DNA of 64,000 nucleotides from Polynucleobacter sp. Latsch14-2 (GCF_018881925.1 NZ_JACVPL010000003.1:62001-126000); one strand, 5' to 3'; positions 9,957 through 20,473 are shown, counted from the stretch's first letter. The notes: generated by a model not told the origin, from the letters alone. Translations and numbers: made by a program.

Positions 9957-11039
9957 TTAAACTACTGAACGAGGGTATGAACCTAATTTCTTGTAAAAAG
10001 CTGCCGTATTTTGCAACTCCTCTAAAGCCCTAGCCACCTTGCCATCTTCAGCATGGCCGGCAATATCAATATAAAAGTGATACTCCCATGTACCTTTACG
10101 TGCCGGCCGCGACTCAAAGCGATTCATAGACACATCGTGCTTCGCCAAAGGCGCCAACAGGCGATGTACAGCGCCCGGTTGGTTATCTACGGACAACACT
10201 AATGATGTTTGATCGTTACCCGTTGATTGGCAGTGGTAATTCCCAATCACAACAAAGCGTGTGCGATTATGTGGATCATCTTGGATTTGCAGGGCAACCG
10301 CCTGTAAGCCATAAGCCAATTGCGCAGGATCACCAGCAATGGCAGCCAAAGTAGGATCACTTGCAGCCATGCGGGCAGCCTCCGCATTGCTACTAACGGC
10401 CTGTCGCTTTAATTGTGGGGCATGTTGACTAAGCCATTGCTGACATTGCGCTAGGGCTTGAGCGTGCGCACAAACAGTCGTAACGCCATCCAAATTACCG
10501 CTTTTACTCAACAAATGATGCCGAATGGGCAATACAACCTCACCACTAATTTGCATAGGGGAATCCAACAACAAATCTAATGTGCGAGAGATTGCGCCTT
10601 CGCTTGAATTTTCTACCGGAACCACGCCAAATTGGGCGGCGCCCTTTTCAACTGATTTAAATACTTCATCAATGCTGACGCAAGGCAAGCCAGCAATAGA
10701 CTGACCAAAATAGGTTTGCGCAGCCTGCTCTGAAAAGGTGCCGACTGGACCTAGATATGCAATCGTTTGGCGAGCTTCTAGCGCCCTGCAAGCGGACATA
10801 ATTTCACGCCAAATAGCGGCAACACCATCAGACAATAAAGGACCAGTGTTGATCTCTTGCAGTCTGGCGACGACCTGACGCTCGCGCTCGGGGCGAAATA
10901 CGGGCGTTGAAAAACCACCCTTTACATGCCCGACCTCTTGGGCAGCTTTAGCCCGTTGAGTTAACAGATCCAAAATTTGAGCATCTAAGGCATCAATTTT
11001 TTCTCGTAAGGGTACGAGACGTTGTTCTTCAGTGCTCAT
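9957..11039 (-). CDS. pheA: Bifunctional chorismate mutase / prephenate dehydratase
   Basis: It converts chorismate to prephenate and then phenylpyruvate for phenylalanine. The 360 residues show an AroQ helical mutase domain at about 1-90 (LREKIDALDAQILDLLTQRA). A prephenate dehydratase domain follows from about 93 (IAYLGPVGTFSEQAA, then NRTRFVVIG with the conserved TRF motif). An ACT domain occupies about 275-355 with SMNRFESRPARKGTWEY, the ESRP element that binds phenylalanine for feedback inhibition. Its ATG shares one base with the serC stop, so translation is coupled to serC. Confidence 0.96.
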   Translation of the reverse strand: MSTEEQRLVPLREKIDALDAQILDLLTQRAKAAQEVGHVKGGFSTPVFRPERERQVVARLQEINTGPLLSDGVAAIWREIMSACRALEARQTIAYLGPVGTFSEQAAQTYFGQSIAGLPCVSIDEVFKSVEKGAAQFGVVPVENSSEGAISRTLDLLLDSPMQISGEVVLPIRHHLLSKSGNLDGVTTVCAHAQALAQCQQWLSQHAPQLKRQAVSSNAEAARMAASDPTLAAIAGDPAQLAYGLQAVALQIQDDPHNRTRFVVIGNYHCQSTGNDQTSLVLSVDNQPGAVHRLLAPLAKHDVSMNRFESRPARKGTWEYHFYIDIAGHAEDGKVARALEELQNTAAFYKKLGSYPRSVV

Positions 11040-12136
11040 TAAGCCCGCCTTTCAAAGTCGCGCATAAATTCAACCAAGGCTTGGACGCCTTCTAAGGGCA
11101 TTGCATTGTAGATACTAGCTCGCATGCCGCCTGCAGCCTTATGGCCACGCAACGCAGCTAATCCTGCAGCATTGGATTGCGCCAAAAATTCAGCATTTAA
11201 ATTCTCATCCCTTAAGAAAAATGTGACATTCATTCTCGAGCGATATTCTTTTGCAACGCGATTCTCGTAAAGACTGCTTTGATCAATACAGTTGTAGAGC
11301 AACTCTGCTTTTGCTTGATTGCGTTTCTCCATTGCTCTAACGCCACCCTGCTTCAGTAGCCACTTAAATCCAAGTCCCGCCATGTAGATCGAAAACGTTG
11401 GTGGCGTATTAATCATCGACTGTGTATTTGCCTGCACAGACCAATCCCAAATAGTTGGGGTAATGGCCATGGCTTGACCAAGCAAATCTTTCCGAACGAT
11501 TACTATCGTTACGCCTGAAGGACCAATATTTTTTTGGGCTCCGCCAAACCAAACGCCGCACTGCGTGACATCCATCTGTTTAGAGAGAATATTGCTAGAG
11601 ATATCTGCAACCAAAGGTGTGTTGCCAACATTGGGCACATCAGGAAACTCTACGCCACCAATAGTTTCATTAGCGCAGTAATGCACATAGGCAGCATCAT
11701 CTGATAGCTGCCAACTAGATCTTGGTGGAATGGTGTTAAATTTTTCAGCGGCAGAAGAAGCAACTAAGTTTGCTGTACCGTATTTCTGCGCCTCTTTAAA
11801 AGATTTTTCAGACCAAACGCCCGTCACAATGAAATCTGCCTTCGGGCCATTCTTACCCAATGGCATTAAGTTCATTGGAATGGCGGCATTCTGACCAATA
11901 CCACCACCTTGTAACAACAAGATCTCATAGGTATCTGGGATGTTCATCAAGGTACGCAGATCTTGCAATACCTCCTCATAGACCGCCATAAACTCTTTAC
12001 TGCGGTGACTAATTTCCATCACGCTAGTGCCAAGCCCTCGCCAATTGAGCATTTCATCAGCAGCTTGCTTCAAAACCTCTTCAGGCAAGGTAGCAGGCCC
12101 CGCTGCGAAATTAAAGATGCGGCGGTCAAACGTCAT
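11039..12136 (-). CDS. serC: Phosphoserine aminotransferase
   Basis: A PLP enzyme that makes 3-phosphoserine from 3-phosphohydroxypyruvate with glutamate; it also serves pyridoxal phosphate synthesis in many bacteria. It has 365 residues, the usual length, with the family start RIFNFAAGPATLPEEVL, the phosphate-binding HRSKEF region, and the cofactor lysine Lys202 in FGGAQKNIGPSG. Late in the chain GMRASIYNAMPLEGV is the conserved substrate-carboxylate region. It lies 28 bp downstream of gyrA and directly upstream of pheA. Confidence 0.97.
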   Translation of the reverse strand: MTFDRRIFNFAAGPATLPEEVLKQAADEMLNWRGLGTSVMEISHRSKEFMAVYEEVLQDLRTLMNIPDTYEILLLQGGGIGQNAAIPMNLMPLGKNGPKADFIVTGVWSEKSFKEAQKYGTANLVASSAAEKFNTIPPRSSWQLSDDAAYVHYCANETIGGVEFPDVPNVGNTPLVADISSNILSKQMDVTQCGVWFGGAQKNIGPSGVTIVIVRKDLLGQAMAITPTIWDWSVQANTQSMINTPPTFSIYMAGLGFKWLLKQGGVRAMEKRNQAKAELLYNCIDQSSLYENRVAKEYRSRMNVTFFLRDENLNAEFLAQSNAAGLAALRGHKAAGGMRASIYNAMPLEGVQALVEFMRDFERRA

Positions 12137-12164
12137 GATGGCTACCTAATCTTGAATGGATGCC

Positions 12165-14873
12165 TTAGGCATCACCAGCAGCGTCATTATCAGAATCGAG
12201 CGCAGGATCAGCGGATACATCACCCTCTTCCGCACCATCAACATCCTCATCTGAATCACTTTCAGCAATACGCTGCAAGCCGGACAAACGGGTGCCCTCA
12301 TCCACATTAATCAAAGTGACGCCTTGTGTAGCACGCCCCATCTCACGAATTTCAGACACGCGCGTGCGCACCAATATTCCGCCAGTGGTAATTAACATGA
12401 TTTGATCTTCGGGCGATACCAATGCAGCGGCAACTACCTTACCATTGCGCTCGGTTGTCTGAATGGCAATCATGCCTTTTGTGCCGCGACCATGGCGAGT
12501 GTACTCACCAATTGGCGTGCGTTTACCGTAACCATTTTCAGTTGCTGTCAATACGCTACTTGGAATTGGGGTGCCATCAGCATCAACCGTTGCAGCCTCT
12601 GCTCCTTCAGTAGCTTCAGCGGGAGCAACCAACATAGCGATAACTTGTTGCCCAGCGACCAGATTCATACCGCGTACACCGCGAGCGGTTCGGCCCATAG
12701 GACGGACATCATTCTCATCAAAGCGAACTGCTTTACCAGCGTCAGAGAACAACATCACATCATGCTTACCATCTGTGATCGCCGCGCCCACCAAGAAATC
12801 ATTCTCATTCAAGTCCACAGCAATAATGCCGGCTTTACGCGGGTTAGAGAAATCAGATAAACGGGTTTTCTTCACAGTACCCAGGCTGGTTGCCATGAAT
12901 ACGTAATGATCGTCTTGATAGCCTTTGATTGGCAGAATCACCGTAATCTTTTCACCCTCAATCAACGGGAACATGTTGACGATCGGTTTACCGCGTGAAT
13001 TGCGACTACCTTGTGGCACCTCCCATACCTTCAACCAATACATGCGTCCACGATCAGAGAAGCAGAGAATAATGTCATGCGTATTAGCAACGAATAAGGT
13101 TTCAATCCAATCCTCGTTCTTCGTTGCTGCAGCCTGCTTGCCACGACCGCCGCGTTTTTGTGCACGGTACTCGCTCAATGGCTGACTCTTCATGTAGCCG
13201 GTATTTGAAAGCGTCACCACCATATCTTGCGGCGTGATCAAATCTTCAGTGAACAACTCGGTTGCATTCATTTCAATAAATGAACGACGACCACTATCGC
13301 CACCTGCGATACCGAACTCGGCTTGCACTTCCTTGAGTTCGCTCTCAATGACGGAAGTGACACGCTCTGGCTTGGAAAGCAAATCAAGCAAATCAGAAAT
13401 CTCCGCCATCACTTCTTTGTACTCATTGACAATTTTGTCTTGCTCAAGACCTGTCAAGCGTTGCAAACGCATCTGCAAAATTTCTTGCGCCTGACTATCG
13501 GACAAACGATATAAGCCTGTTGTCTGCATGCCATACTCAGGCAACAAACCTTCAGGGCGATACGCATTACGTCCGCCAGGAGTATCTGTCTCTGCGCGCG
13601 CCAACATCTCACGCACCATCGAAGAGTCCCAAGCTTTGCCCATTAACTCTTGTTTGGCCACTACTGGATTAGCGGCAGCTTTAATAATCGCGATGAACTC
13701 ATCAATATTTGCCAATGCGACAGCTAAACCTTCTAATACATGACCACGCTCACGAGCTTTACGCAATTCAAAAATCGTACGACGCGTTACCACTTCACGA
13801 CGATGTTGCAAGAAGTACTCAAGCATCTGCTTCAAGTTCAGCAGGCGTGGTTGGTTATCCACCAAAGCCACCATATTCATACCGAAGTTATCTTGTAGTT
13901 GTGTGCTCTTGTATAAATTGTTGAGCACTACCTCAGGCACTTCACCGCGCTTAAGTTCAATCACGACGCGCATGCCTGACTTGTCAGACTCATCACGCAA
14001 ATCAGAGATGCCTTCTACTTTTTTCTCATTTACCAGCTCAGCAATACGCTCGAGCAAGTTCTTTTTATTTACTTGATACGGCAACTCATCAACGATGATG
14101 GCTTGACGTGCACCCTTATCAAGATCTTCAAAATGAGTTTTGGCGCGCATCACAACACGACCGCGACCAGTGCGATAGCCTTCACGCACACCCTGCACGC
14201 CATAAATAATTCCGGCGGTTGGGAAATCTGGCGCAGGAATGATCTCAATTAGCTCATCAATCGTGCACTCTGGGTTGTGCAACACGTGCAGACAGGCTGA
14301 AACCACCTCATCTAGGTTATGGGGTGGAATATTGGTAGCCATACCCACAGCAATGCCGGAACTGCCGTTAATCAGCAAATTAGGCACTTTTGCAGGAAGA
14401 ATCAGGGGTTCTTTCTCGCTGCCATCGTAATTTGGCCCAAAATCGACCGTTTCCTTATCCAAATCAGCCAAAAGCTCATGGGCTATCTTGCGCAGACGGA
14501 TCTCTGTATACCGCATTGCAGCAGCGTTATCGCCGTCAACGGAGCCAAAGTTGCCCTGTCCGTCAACCAACATATAGCGCAAAGAGAAGTCTTGGGCCAT
14601 CCGAACAATGGTGTCGTAGACCGCAGAATCGCCATGTGGATGGTATTTACCGATGACATCGCCAACTATACGAGCAGATTTTTTGTAAGCTCGGTTCCAA
14701 TCGTTGTTTAATTCATACATCGCAAATAAGACCCGTCGATGTACAGGCTTGAGACCGTCACGCACGTCTGGCAGGGCTCTGCCGACGATGACGCTCATTG
14801 CGTAGTCCAAATAGGACCTCCGCATTTCGTCTTCAAGGGATATTGGTAGTGTTTCTTTAGCGACTTGTTCCAT
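12165..14873 (-). CDS. gyrA: DNA gyrase subunit A
   Basis: This is the breakage-reunion subunit that, with GyrB and ATP, introduces negative supercoils. The catalytic Tyr122 lies in AMRYTEIRL. The quinolone-determining segment reads [10 protein letters not shown] with Ser83 and Asp87, the susceptible-type residues in E. coli numbering. The GyrA box is QKRGGRGK in the C-terminal beta-pinwheel. At 902 residues it is a little longer than E. coli GyrA (875). The extra length includes an insertion in the pinwheel rich in Ala, Glu and Thr (about 740-775) and a very acidic C-terminal tail. The upstream Shine-Dalgarno site is weak. Confidence 0.97.
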   Translation of the reverse strand: MEQVAKETLPISLEDEMRRSYLDYAMSVIVGRALPDVRDGLKPVHRRVLFAMYELNNDWNRAYKKSARIVGDVIGKYHPHGDSAVYDTIVRMAQDFSLRYMLVDGQGNFGSVDGDNAAAMRYTEIRLRKIAHELLADLDKETVDFGPNYDGSEKEPLILPAKVPNLLINGSSGIAVGMATNIPPHNLDEVVSACLHVLHNPECTIDELIEIIPAPDFPTAGIIYGVQGVREGYRTGRGRVVMRAKTHFEDLDKGARQAIIVDELPYQVNKKNLLERIAELVNEKKVEGISDLRDESDKSGMRVVIELKRGEVPEVVLNNLYKSTQLQDNFGMNMVALVDNQPRLLNLKQMLEYFLQHRREVVTRRTIFELRKARERGHVLEGLAVALANIDEFIAIIKAAANPVVAKQELMGKAWDSSMVREMLARAETDTPGGRNAYRPEGLLPEYGMQTTGLYRLSDSQAQEILQMRLQRLTGLEQDKIVNEYKEVMAEISDLLDLLSKPERVTSVIESELKEVQAEFGIAGGDSGRRSFIEMNATELFTEDLITPQDMVVTLSNTGYMKSQPLSEYRAQKRGGRGKQAAATKNEDWIETLFVANTHDIILCFSDRGRMYWLKVWEVPQGSRNSRGKPIVNMFPLIEGEKITVILPIKGYQDDHYVFMATSLGTVKKTRLSDFSNPRKAGIIAVDLNENDFLVGAAITDGKHDVMLFSDAGKAVRFDENDVRPMGRTARGVRGMNLVAGQQVIAMLVAPAEATEGAEAATVDADGTPIPSSVLTATENGYGKRTPIGEYTRHGRGTKGMIAIQTTERNGKVVAAALVSPEDQIMLITTGGILVRTRVSEIREMGRATQGVTLINVDEGTRLSGLQRIAESDSDEDVDGAEEGDVSADPALDSDNDAAGDA

Positions 14874-15031
14874 CTGGAAATAATATCATTTTGATGGCAG
14901 GTAGCCCCTATGCTAAGATTCTGTCAGTTTGTACGAAATTGAGATGTGTCGCTTTGCGGTTTTTTGCTTCAAAGTAGGGCGAATTACATTTAAGTTTGAC
15001 TTTAATTAAAAGAGATTTTTGAGGACTAAAA

Positions 15032-15610
15032 ATGAACAAAACCCTAAAACTGTTGCTCGCTTCTGTTATTACTGTTTCTGCATCTGCAGCAATGGCTTCT
15101 GATAACTGGACAAACGGCGACGGCGCCCTAGTTTGGAAAGATGCAACTGGCACATTGTGCTGGCGTGATAGCAGCTGGACTCCTGCAACAGCTTCTGCTG
15201 GTTGTGATGGTGCCTTGGCTGCAAAACCTGCTGCCGCTGCTGCTGGCGTTAGCCAAAGCAAAATTACTTTGCAAGCTGACACTCTCTATGACTTCAACAA
15301 ATCTGATTTAAAACCAGAAGGCAAAGCCACTTTGGACAAAATCGCTGCTGATTTGAACAAGATCAAATTAGAAGTGATCATTGCTGTTGGTAACACTGAT
15401 AGCGTTGGTACAGATGCATACAACATGGCTCTTGGCCAACGTCGTGCTCAGTCAGTTAAAGCTTACCTGACAAGCAAAGGTGTTGACGGTAGCCGTATCT
15501 ACACAGAATCAAAAGGCAAGAGCAATCCAGTTGCAAGCAATGCAACTGCTGAAGGCCGCGCTAAAAACCGCCGTACCGACATCGAAGTTGTTGGTACAGC
15601 TGCTAAGTAA
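15032..15610 (+). CDS. OmpA-family outer-membrane protein
   Basis: An abundant type of envelope protein that tethers the outer membrane to peptidoglycan. The 192-residue precursor has a signal peptide of about 22 residues ending AMA. A short segment follows with two cysteines (GTLCWRDSSW and ASAGCDGAL), and then a C-terminal OmpA domain from about residue 75. That domain shows DTLYDFNKSDLKPEG, GNTDSVGTDAYNMALGQRRA and the peptidoglycan-binding NRRTDIEV ending. There is no room for an eight-stranded OmpA barrel, so it is a small OmpA-like protein and not OmpA proper. A GAGG ribosome site precedes the ATG. It is monocistronic with a strong terminator, which suggests high expression. Confidence 0.9.
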   Translation: MNKTLKLLLASVITVSASAAMASDNWTNGDGALVWKDATGTLCWRDSSWTPATASAGCDGALAAKPAAAAAGVSQSKITLQADTLYDFNKSDLKPEGKATLDKIAADLNKIKLEVIIAVGNTDSVGTDAYNMALGQRRAQSVKAYLTSKGVDGSRIYTESKGKSNPVASNATAEGRAKNRRTDIEVVGTAAK

Positions 15611-15624
15611 TTCAACTTACTTGT

Positions 15625-15653
15625 AAAAAAGCCCGCTTCTTGCGGGCTTTTTT
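15625..15653 (+). terminator. Strong bidirectional terminator after the OmpA-family gene
   Basis: A perfect GCCCGC/GCGGGC stem with a 5-nt loop, flanked by six A on the left and six T on the right, so it can work in both directions. It begins 15 nt after the stop codon. Confidence 0.9.
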
Positions 15654-15707
15654 ATTTCCGCTATATTTGCAAGAAGCCCGAAACATCAGCACCAATCGAA
15701 GATATAC

Positions 15708-16397
15708 ATGAACGTAGACCAATCAGAAATTGCTAAATTTAGCGCCCTAGCCCATCGCTGGTGGGACCCAGAAAGCGAATTTAAGCCTCTCCACGCCATC
15801 AACCCATTACGCCTCTCTTGGATTAAGTCCTTTGTGGATCTAGGCGGCAAGAAAGTGTTGGATGTGGGCTGTGGTGGTGGCATCCTCGCAGAATCTATGG
15901 CGCAATCTGGTGCAGATACCTGTGGCATTGATTTGTCTGAAAAGGCATTAAAAGTTGCTCAGCTTCATGCTCTCGAGGTTGGCGCAACGCTCAGCTATCG
16001 ATCTATCGCCGTAGAAGCTTTGGCAGAAGAGCAACCCGAACAATACGACATTGTGACCTGCATGGAAATGCTTGAGCATGTTCCAGATCCCGCATCAGTT
16101 GTGCGTGCTTGTGCAGCACTTTGTAAACCTGGCGGCACTTTGTTTTTCAGTACCCTAAACCGCAGCCCTAAGTCCTACTTATTTGCCATTATTGGCGCCG
16201 AGTACCTACTCAGACTGCTTCCAAAGGGTACTCACGAATACGCGAAATTCATTAAACCATCTGAGCTTGTTGCATTTACTCGCCAAGCAAACCTAGAGAT
16301 GATTGGCATGAAAGGTTTAGGCTACAACCCCCTAACGCAAATTTATAGCCTTACTGATGATGTGGATGTGAACTATATGATTGCAACACGCAAATGA
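15708..16397 (+). CDS. ubiG: Ubiquinone biosynthesis O-methyltransferase
   Basis: An SAM-dependent enzyme that carries out both O-methylations of ubiquinone synthesis. The 229-residue length is standard. The N-terminus has the family signature [17 protein letters not shown] (6-22), motif I is [13 protein letters not shown] (about 49-61), and the post-motif region includes [15 protein letters not shown]. The membrane-associating stretch after the core includes [12 protein letters not shown]. Its last bases overlap the gph start (ATGA), the ubiG-gph pairing common in proteobacteria. Confidence 0.96.
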   Translation: MNVDQSEIAKFSALAHRWWDPESEFKPLHAINPLRLSWIKSFVDLGGKKVLDVGCGGGILAESMAQSGADTCGIDLSEKALKVAQLHALEVGATLSYRSIAVEALAEEQPEQYDIVTCMEMLEHVPDPASVVRACAALCKPGGTLFFSTLNRSPKSYLFAIIGAEYLLRLLPKGTHEYAKFIKPSELVAFTRQANLEMIGMKGLGYNPLTQIYSLTDDVDVNYMIATRK

Positions 16398-17086
16398 GCC
16401 AGAGCTTGAATCAATCCCAAAGCCCCTATCACGGGGTCTTCTTTGACTTAGATGGCACCCTGGTAGATACCGCCCCAGATTTGGTGGCAGCTACAAACCG
16501 GCTCCTAAGCGCTCGAAATCTCCCTTTAAAGCCTTATGAGCAATTACGCCCCTGCGCCTCCGCTGGGGCGCGAGGATTGATTTTGGGAGCCTTTGGTATT
16601 GATACGCAGCATCCAGACTTCATACCCTTACGCGATGAGTTCTTTAGTAACTATGAAAATGCCCTGCTAGTCAAAAGCAAGTTATTTGAAGGAATCGATA
16701 ATTTGCTCAACCAACTAGATCAAGCAAGCCTGTCCTGGGGCATTGTGACCAATAAGAGTGAACGCTTTACAAACCCTTTAACCGAGCTCATGGGACTCAG
16801 TCAAAGGGCAGTTTCGACTGTTTCAGGGGATACAACACCGCATTCCAAGCCTCATCCAGAACCCATTCTGCATGCCGCCAGAATTGCCAATATCGATCCA
16901 AGCAAGTCGCTTTACGTTGGGGACGACATTAGGGATATCGTTGCCGGCAAAGCCGCTGGCATGAAAACGGTAGCAGCTGCCTACGGCTACTGCGGCTGCG
17001 AAGAGCCTCCAGAGGCTTGGGGGGCAGACTTCCTCATCCAAACCCCACAAGACCTCCTACAAATCGTCTTTCCCAGTAGGGTTTAG
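16394..17086 (+). CDS. gph: Phosphoglycolate phosphatase (HAD family)
   Basis: It dephosphorylates 2-phosphoglycolate arising from DNA repair and oxygenase reactions. The 230-residue HAD hydrolase has motif [12 protein letters not shown] with nucleophile Asp18 and acid/base Asp20, an alpha-helical cap, motif II in IVTNKS, and motif III/IV in KPHPEP and [17 protein letters not shown]. It is translationally coupled to ubiG. Related HAD phosphatases are hard to tell apart by sequence, but the ubiG linkage supports Gph. Confidence 0.85.
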   Translation: MSQSLNQSQSPYHGVFFDLDGTLVDTAPDLVAATNRLLSARNLPLKPYEQLRPCASAGARGLILGAFGIDTQHPDFIPLRDEFFSNYENALLVKSKLFEGIDNLLNQLDQASLSWGIVTNKSERFTNPLTELMGLSQRAVSTVSGDTTPHSKPHPEPILHAARIANIDPSKSLYVGDDIRDIVAGKAAGMKTVAAAYGYCGCEEPPEAWGADFLIQTPQDLLQIVFPSRV

Positions 17087-17113
17087 TTAGCAATATTCAA
17101 GATATTCAACAAT

Positions 17114-17132
17114 TTAAGGCTGACGGCCTTAA
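17114..17132 (+). terminator. Hairpin between gph and ssrA
   Basis: A 7-bp perfect inverted repeat (TTAAGGC/GCCTTAA, 5-nt loop) lies 27 nt past the gph stop, without a T-run. Its right arm runs into TAAAAT (17130-17135), a candidate -10 hexamer for ssrA. Either role is tentative. Confidence 0.35.
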
Positions 17133-17158
17133 AATAGACCTTCCAATGCATGAACTCC

Positions 17159-17517
17159 GGGGTCGACATGGTTTCGACGTGGATTACAAAGCATCAAGGG
17201 CATACCGAGGACCCGTTATCTCGTAAATCAATGGGAATGTAATAACTGCTAACGACGAACGTTACGCACTAGCCGCTTAATTGCGGTTGCCCCTGAACTG
17301 ATTCTCTCTTGGGTCAGCTAGCGAAAGCTAGGTCAGGGTCATTTACAAGAGATAAGACCATCTCATGTCACGGGAAATGGTTCGAAAATTTAGTGAATCG
17401 CCAGTGTGGAACATGTCAATCTGTGACTAACTGGCTAAATTAAATGATATGACTAAGTATGTAGAACTTGCTGTGGAGGATTTGCGGACGCGGGTTCGAT
17501 TCCCGCCGACTCCACCA
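17159..17517 (+). ncRNA. ssrA: Transfer-messenger RNA (tmRNA)
   Basis: This one-piece tmRNA of about 359 nt rescues stalled ribosomes with SmpB and tags the nascent peptide for proteolysis. The 5' end GGGGTCG pairs with CGACTCC before the 3' CCA over 7 bp (one G-T) to form the acceptor stem. The T-arm is recognisable in GGGTTCGATTCCCGCC. The 5' tRNA-like segment contains ATGGTTTCGACG, a family hallmark. The resume codon region at 17248-17280 encodes ANDERYALAA followed by TAA, a typical betaproteobacterial tag ending in LAA. The mature CCA is encoded. A terminator follows. Confidence 0.97.
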
Positions 17518-17548
17518 TTATTAACAGCTGCCATAACAAGCAGCAGTA

Positions 17549-17586
17549 AAAAAACCCCTTACAGCAAAAGCTTTAAGGGGTTTTTA
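17549..17586 (+). terminator. Terminator after ssrA
   Basis: AAAACCCCTTA and TAAGGGGTTTTT pair around a loop containing ACAGCAAAAGCTT-type sequence, flanked by A-rich sequence on the left and a T-run on the right. It should end ssrA and could also work for the convergent hydrolase gene. Confidence 0.85.
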
Positions 17587-17631
17587 CTTTCCGCAGCTAA
17601 CTGAGTAAAGCTACCTTATTCTGAAGTCATC

Positions 17632-19380
17632 TCATTCTTTTGGAATGATCGGCAGCAATAAATAAGGCTTCATCTTGCTTGAGAAATGAAGCGTATTTTT
17701 TCCAGAAAAAACATTTGCAGGGCGATCACTTGCATTGGTATGTGTAAATGGTCCAACCCCTTTCATAGGGTATGGCGCATGCGCAACTCCAGCATCAGTA
17801 CCATCGAACTCATAATCAGAGCCACGCACATTTAACCCCAAGCGATATCCTTTGGGAACCACAATAGAAGTAGGCAAAATTTCAATGTCGAGCTCCACAG
17901 GCACCCCTGGTGTCAAAGGCTGAAGTTCATCATGGCTATGCCAAGGGCGATAAGGTTTTGTTTCTTGAGGATCTAACTTGCGATGCGAAGCCCGCAACCA
18001 GCCAAGACCAACTGGCACCCGCGGGTCATTAGAACCAATAAATGAAATCTCTTTGCCACTAGGATCGTAGAGTCGCAAGGCTAAAGTCACGTCAGCGTCA
18101 GTGGTCTCAGAAGATAGGAACAGCTTAGCTGCAACCGGTCCAGTAATCTCAAAGTCATAGTCTCTAACTGGGGTCAAAAAGGTTAGGCCGTCGCCGGCAA
18201 TCTCATAACTAATTTGACTGTCCGCAATTACGCCAGGCTCTTTTGTATCAATGATTGCTTCTTCTGGCTGCAAATAAAATTTGGTCCATTGAGTATTGGC
18301 AAGCGGCCATTCATTAGCAGCCCGTAATTTAAATGTTTCATGAGGATGGCGAATATTTAATGAAACTTTTGGCTGTTGATCCCAGCCCGATTGCTCACCC
18401 TTCAAGAAATGCGCAAAAAACTTTTTCTGCAACTCAACACCATAAGTGCTGTAGAAATGCGTGAAGTGAGTATCGCCATGCACCTCCAGCCATTTATCTT
18501 TGGATGCAGCCCTGAGATAGCCCTCAAAATTTCCACGCGTATGCAGACCCATACCACCCCAATTGCCGGCAGATAACAAGGGAACGGTAATTTTTGAAAA
18601 ATCAGGAGTACGAGACTTATAGTATTCATCGACCAAATGGCGGTTTTCTGCTTCCAGATCAATTGCCAATCGATTCTTTTTCAACTGCTCTTCGCTCAGG
18701 GTATCGGGACCAGCAATCGTTACACCAGTGACTGCGCTCCTAGCGCCGTTATCTCCAACGCCATTTTGTACAGTAAGGACTTGTCGGTTGTACCAACTAT
18801 TGAGAAAGTCGCACAAAATACCGCCGTGACGACAAAGCTCTCTGTAGTAGTCAGATGAACCTTCCCAGATGCAGATGGCTGCTAAGTGTGGAGGTTGGGT
18901 TGCAGCGACCGTCCATTGGTTCATGGCGTAATAAGAAATCCCGTTGATTCCCACTTTGCCATTAGACCAAGGTTGAGTGCCGGCCCATTCAATGCACTCA
19001 TGAAAATCTTGCGTTTCCAATGGTGACCAGCAATCCAATAAGCCTGGTGAGCGCCCTGCTCCTCGTGAGTCTATGCGCATACATGCATAACCTTCAGGCA
19101 CCCAACGCTCAGGATCAACTAACTCCCAATTCTGATATTTGTTGCTGGAGCCTTCTAAGATTTCTGGGACAGCCTCGACCACGCGAGCCCATTGACTCTT
19201 GTATCCCACACGAAAATCTAGGCCCTTGGCATAAGGTCCGTAACTCACAATTACAGGAACCTTTTTATCACCTAAAGGGCGAAATATATCGGCTCGCAAA
19301 ACCACACCATCAGCCATTGGGATAGCAACATCCCAATCAATCTGCATACCATCTCTCACTTCGCTACTTACAGAATTCAC
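17632..19380 (-). CDS. CocE/NonD-family hydrolase (peptidase S15 type)
   Basis: An alpha/beta hydrolase of the X-Pro dipeptidyl-peptidase/cocaine-esterase family acting on ester or amide bonds; the substrate cannot be read from sequence. The 582 residues comprise an N-terminal catalytic domain with nucleophile Ser149 in GINGISYYA and a candidate His near 304-308. A C-terminal jelly-roll domain from about residue 335 includes RLGLNVRGSDYEFDG. No signal peptide is present, so it acts in the cytoplasm. The start is GTG with GAGGA just upstream. A Bug binding-protein gene lies 20 bp upstream on the same strand, suggesting uptake and hydrolysis of the same organic compound (inference). Confidence 0.82.
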   Translation of the reverse strand: MNSVSSEVRDGMQIDWDVAIPMADGVVLRADIFRPLGDKKVPVIVSYGPYAKGLDFRVGYKSQWARVVEAVPEILEGSSNKYQNWELVDPERWVPEGYACMRIDSRGAGRSPGLLDCWSPLETQDFHECIEWAGTQPWSNGKVGINGISYYAMNQWTVAATQPPHLAAICIWEGSSDYYRELCRHGGILCDFLNSWYNRQVLTVQNGVGDNGARSAVTGVTIAGPDTLSEEQLKKNRLAIDLEAENRHLVDEYYKSRTPDFSKITVPLLSAGNWGGMGLHTRGNFEGYLRAASKDKWLEVHGDTHFTHFYSTYGVELQKKFFAHFLKGEQSGWDQQPKVSLNIRHPHETFKLRAANEWPLANTQWTKFYLQPEEAIIDTKEPGVIADSQISYEIAGDGLTFLTPVRDYDFEITGPVAAKLFLSSETTDADVTLALRLYDPSGKEISFIGSNDPRVPVGLGWLRASHRKLDPQETKPYRPWHSHDELQPLTPGVPVELDIEILPTSIVVPKGYRLGLNVRGSDYEFDGTDAGVAHAPYPMKGVGPFTHTNASDRPANVFSGKNTLHFSSKMKPYLLLPIIPKE

Positions 19381-19400
19381 AGTCGTCCTCTATTATTTTT

Positions 19401-20390
19401 TTAATTAAATACATCACCCATTTGGGAAACCAAATTCTTCCATTTCAAACGATCATTTGCCAAGAATTCTGGAAATTCATTTGGGGGAATTTTGGCAACA
19501 TCAAAACCATGCTGATCAATCACTTGAGAAATGTATTGCTCGGAATGAACAATCTCCCAAATATTTTTCGAAAGAATATTTACGACTTCAGGAGGCGTCT
19601 TTGCTGGCGCCACAATACCAAACCAGCCACGGGATTCATATCCAGCAATCCCTGCCTCGGCAAATGTAGGGACATTCGGAATGGCCTTATTTCGCTCCGG
19701 GCCAGCTAGGGCCAATGGACGAATTTTTCCCGACTTGATAAAAGGCAATGGTCCAGAAATAGTAGACATCATGACCTGTACATTGCCGCCAACGACGTCA
19801 GTCAAGGCGGTGGTGGCACCCGTGTAGGGCACATGAGTCAATTGAATTTTCAGCATACGACTCAAGGTCTCAAAGGCCACATGGCTTTGGCTGCCAGCAC
19901 CAATAGAGGCATAACTGAGTGTATTGGGATTTTTGTTTGCATAGGCAACTAACTCAGGAATTGTTTTCACTGGGACCGCTTCGCCAACGAACAATAATTG
20001 GGTAAGCTGGGCAACCATCGAAACACCCACAAAATCTTTTGCTGAGTTATAGGGTAGTGATTTTTGAGTTGCGGGTGCCAAAGACATTCCAGCGTCACTA
20101 GCAAACAATAGGGTGTAACCATCAGGCTGGGACTTTGCAACAAATTGAGAAGCAATCGCAGCATTTGCCCCGGGTTTATTCTCGACAATCACTTGATAGC
20201 CATACTTCTTATTTAAAGCTTCTGCCAGCGGTCTAGCTAGAGCATCAGCCGGACCTCCGGGGGTAAACGGAACAATCAGTTTAATTGTGCGATTGGGGAA
20301 ATCCTGCGCAACTTTCGCTTGCTGCGCGTATGCAGATTGACTTGAAATGCCAAATAACGAAATAATGACGAAACAGATCCTAACTAACAT
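19401..20390 (-). CDS. Bug-family (TctC-like) periplasmic binding protein 1
   Basis: A solute receptor of the tripartite tricarboxylate transporter type. Bug proteins bind carboxylates and related small molecules in the periplasm and are greatly expanded in Burkholderiales. I start it at the ATG of MLVRICFVII (329 residues) because a CGGAGG ribosome site lies just upstream and a signal peptide ending near AYAQ begins there. The longer frame (to 20483, TTG) adds 31 residues ahead of the signal peptide. Family marks are IKLIVPFTPGGPADALAR, ENKPGANAAIAS and PDGYTLLFA. It is upstream of the CocE-type hydrolase in a likely two-gene unit. Ligand unknown. Confidence 0.9.
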   Translation of the reverse strand: MLVRICFVIISLFGISSQSAYAQQAKVAQDFPNRTIKLIVPFTPGGPADALARPLAEALNKKYGYQVIVENKPGANAAIASQFVAKSQPDGYTLLFASDAGMSLAPATQKSLPYNSAKDFVGVSMVAQLTQLLFVGEAVPVKTIPELVAYANKNPNTLSYASIGAGSQSHVAFETLSRMLKIQLTHVPYTGATTALTDVVGGNVQVMMSTISGPLPFIKSGKIRPLALAGPERNKAIPNVPTFAEAGIAGYESRGWFGIVAPAKTPPEVVNILSKNIWEIVHSEQYISQVIDQHGFDVAKIPPNEFPEFLANDRLKWKNLVSQMGDVFN

Positions 20391-20473
20391 CTCTAGCCTC
20401 CGGAATAACAGCCATGAGTGGCTGATTAAAAATGCTTGAAACGATAAATCGAACACTGAAATTCTATGTATGT

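Noticed and set aside
12470-12650. Insertion in the GyrA C-terminal domain as an intein or inserted element
   Set aside because: The extra segment is short, Ala/Glu/Thr-rich and in frame, with no intein splice motifs; such loops vary among bacterial GyrA proteins.
14319-14711. Open frame of 130 codons antisense to gyrA
   Set aside because: Shadow of gyrA; no domain or start signal.
14908-15282. Open frame of 124 codons opposite the OmpA-family gene
   Set aside because: It covers the promoter and signal-peptide region of a well-supported gene and has low-complexity Ala-rich translation.
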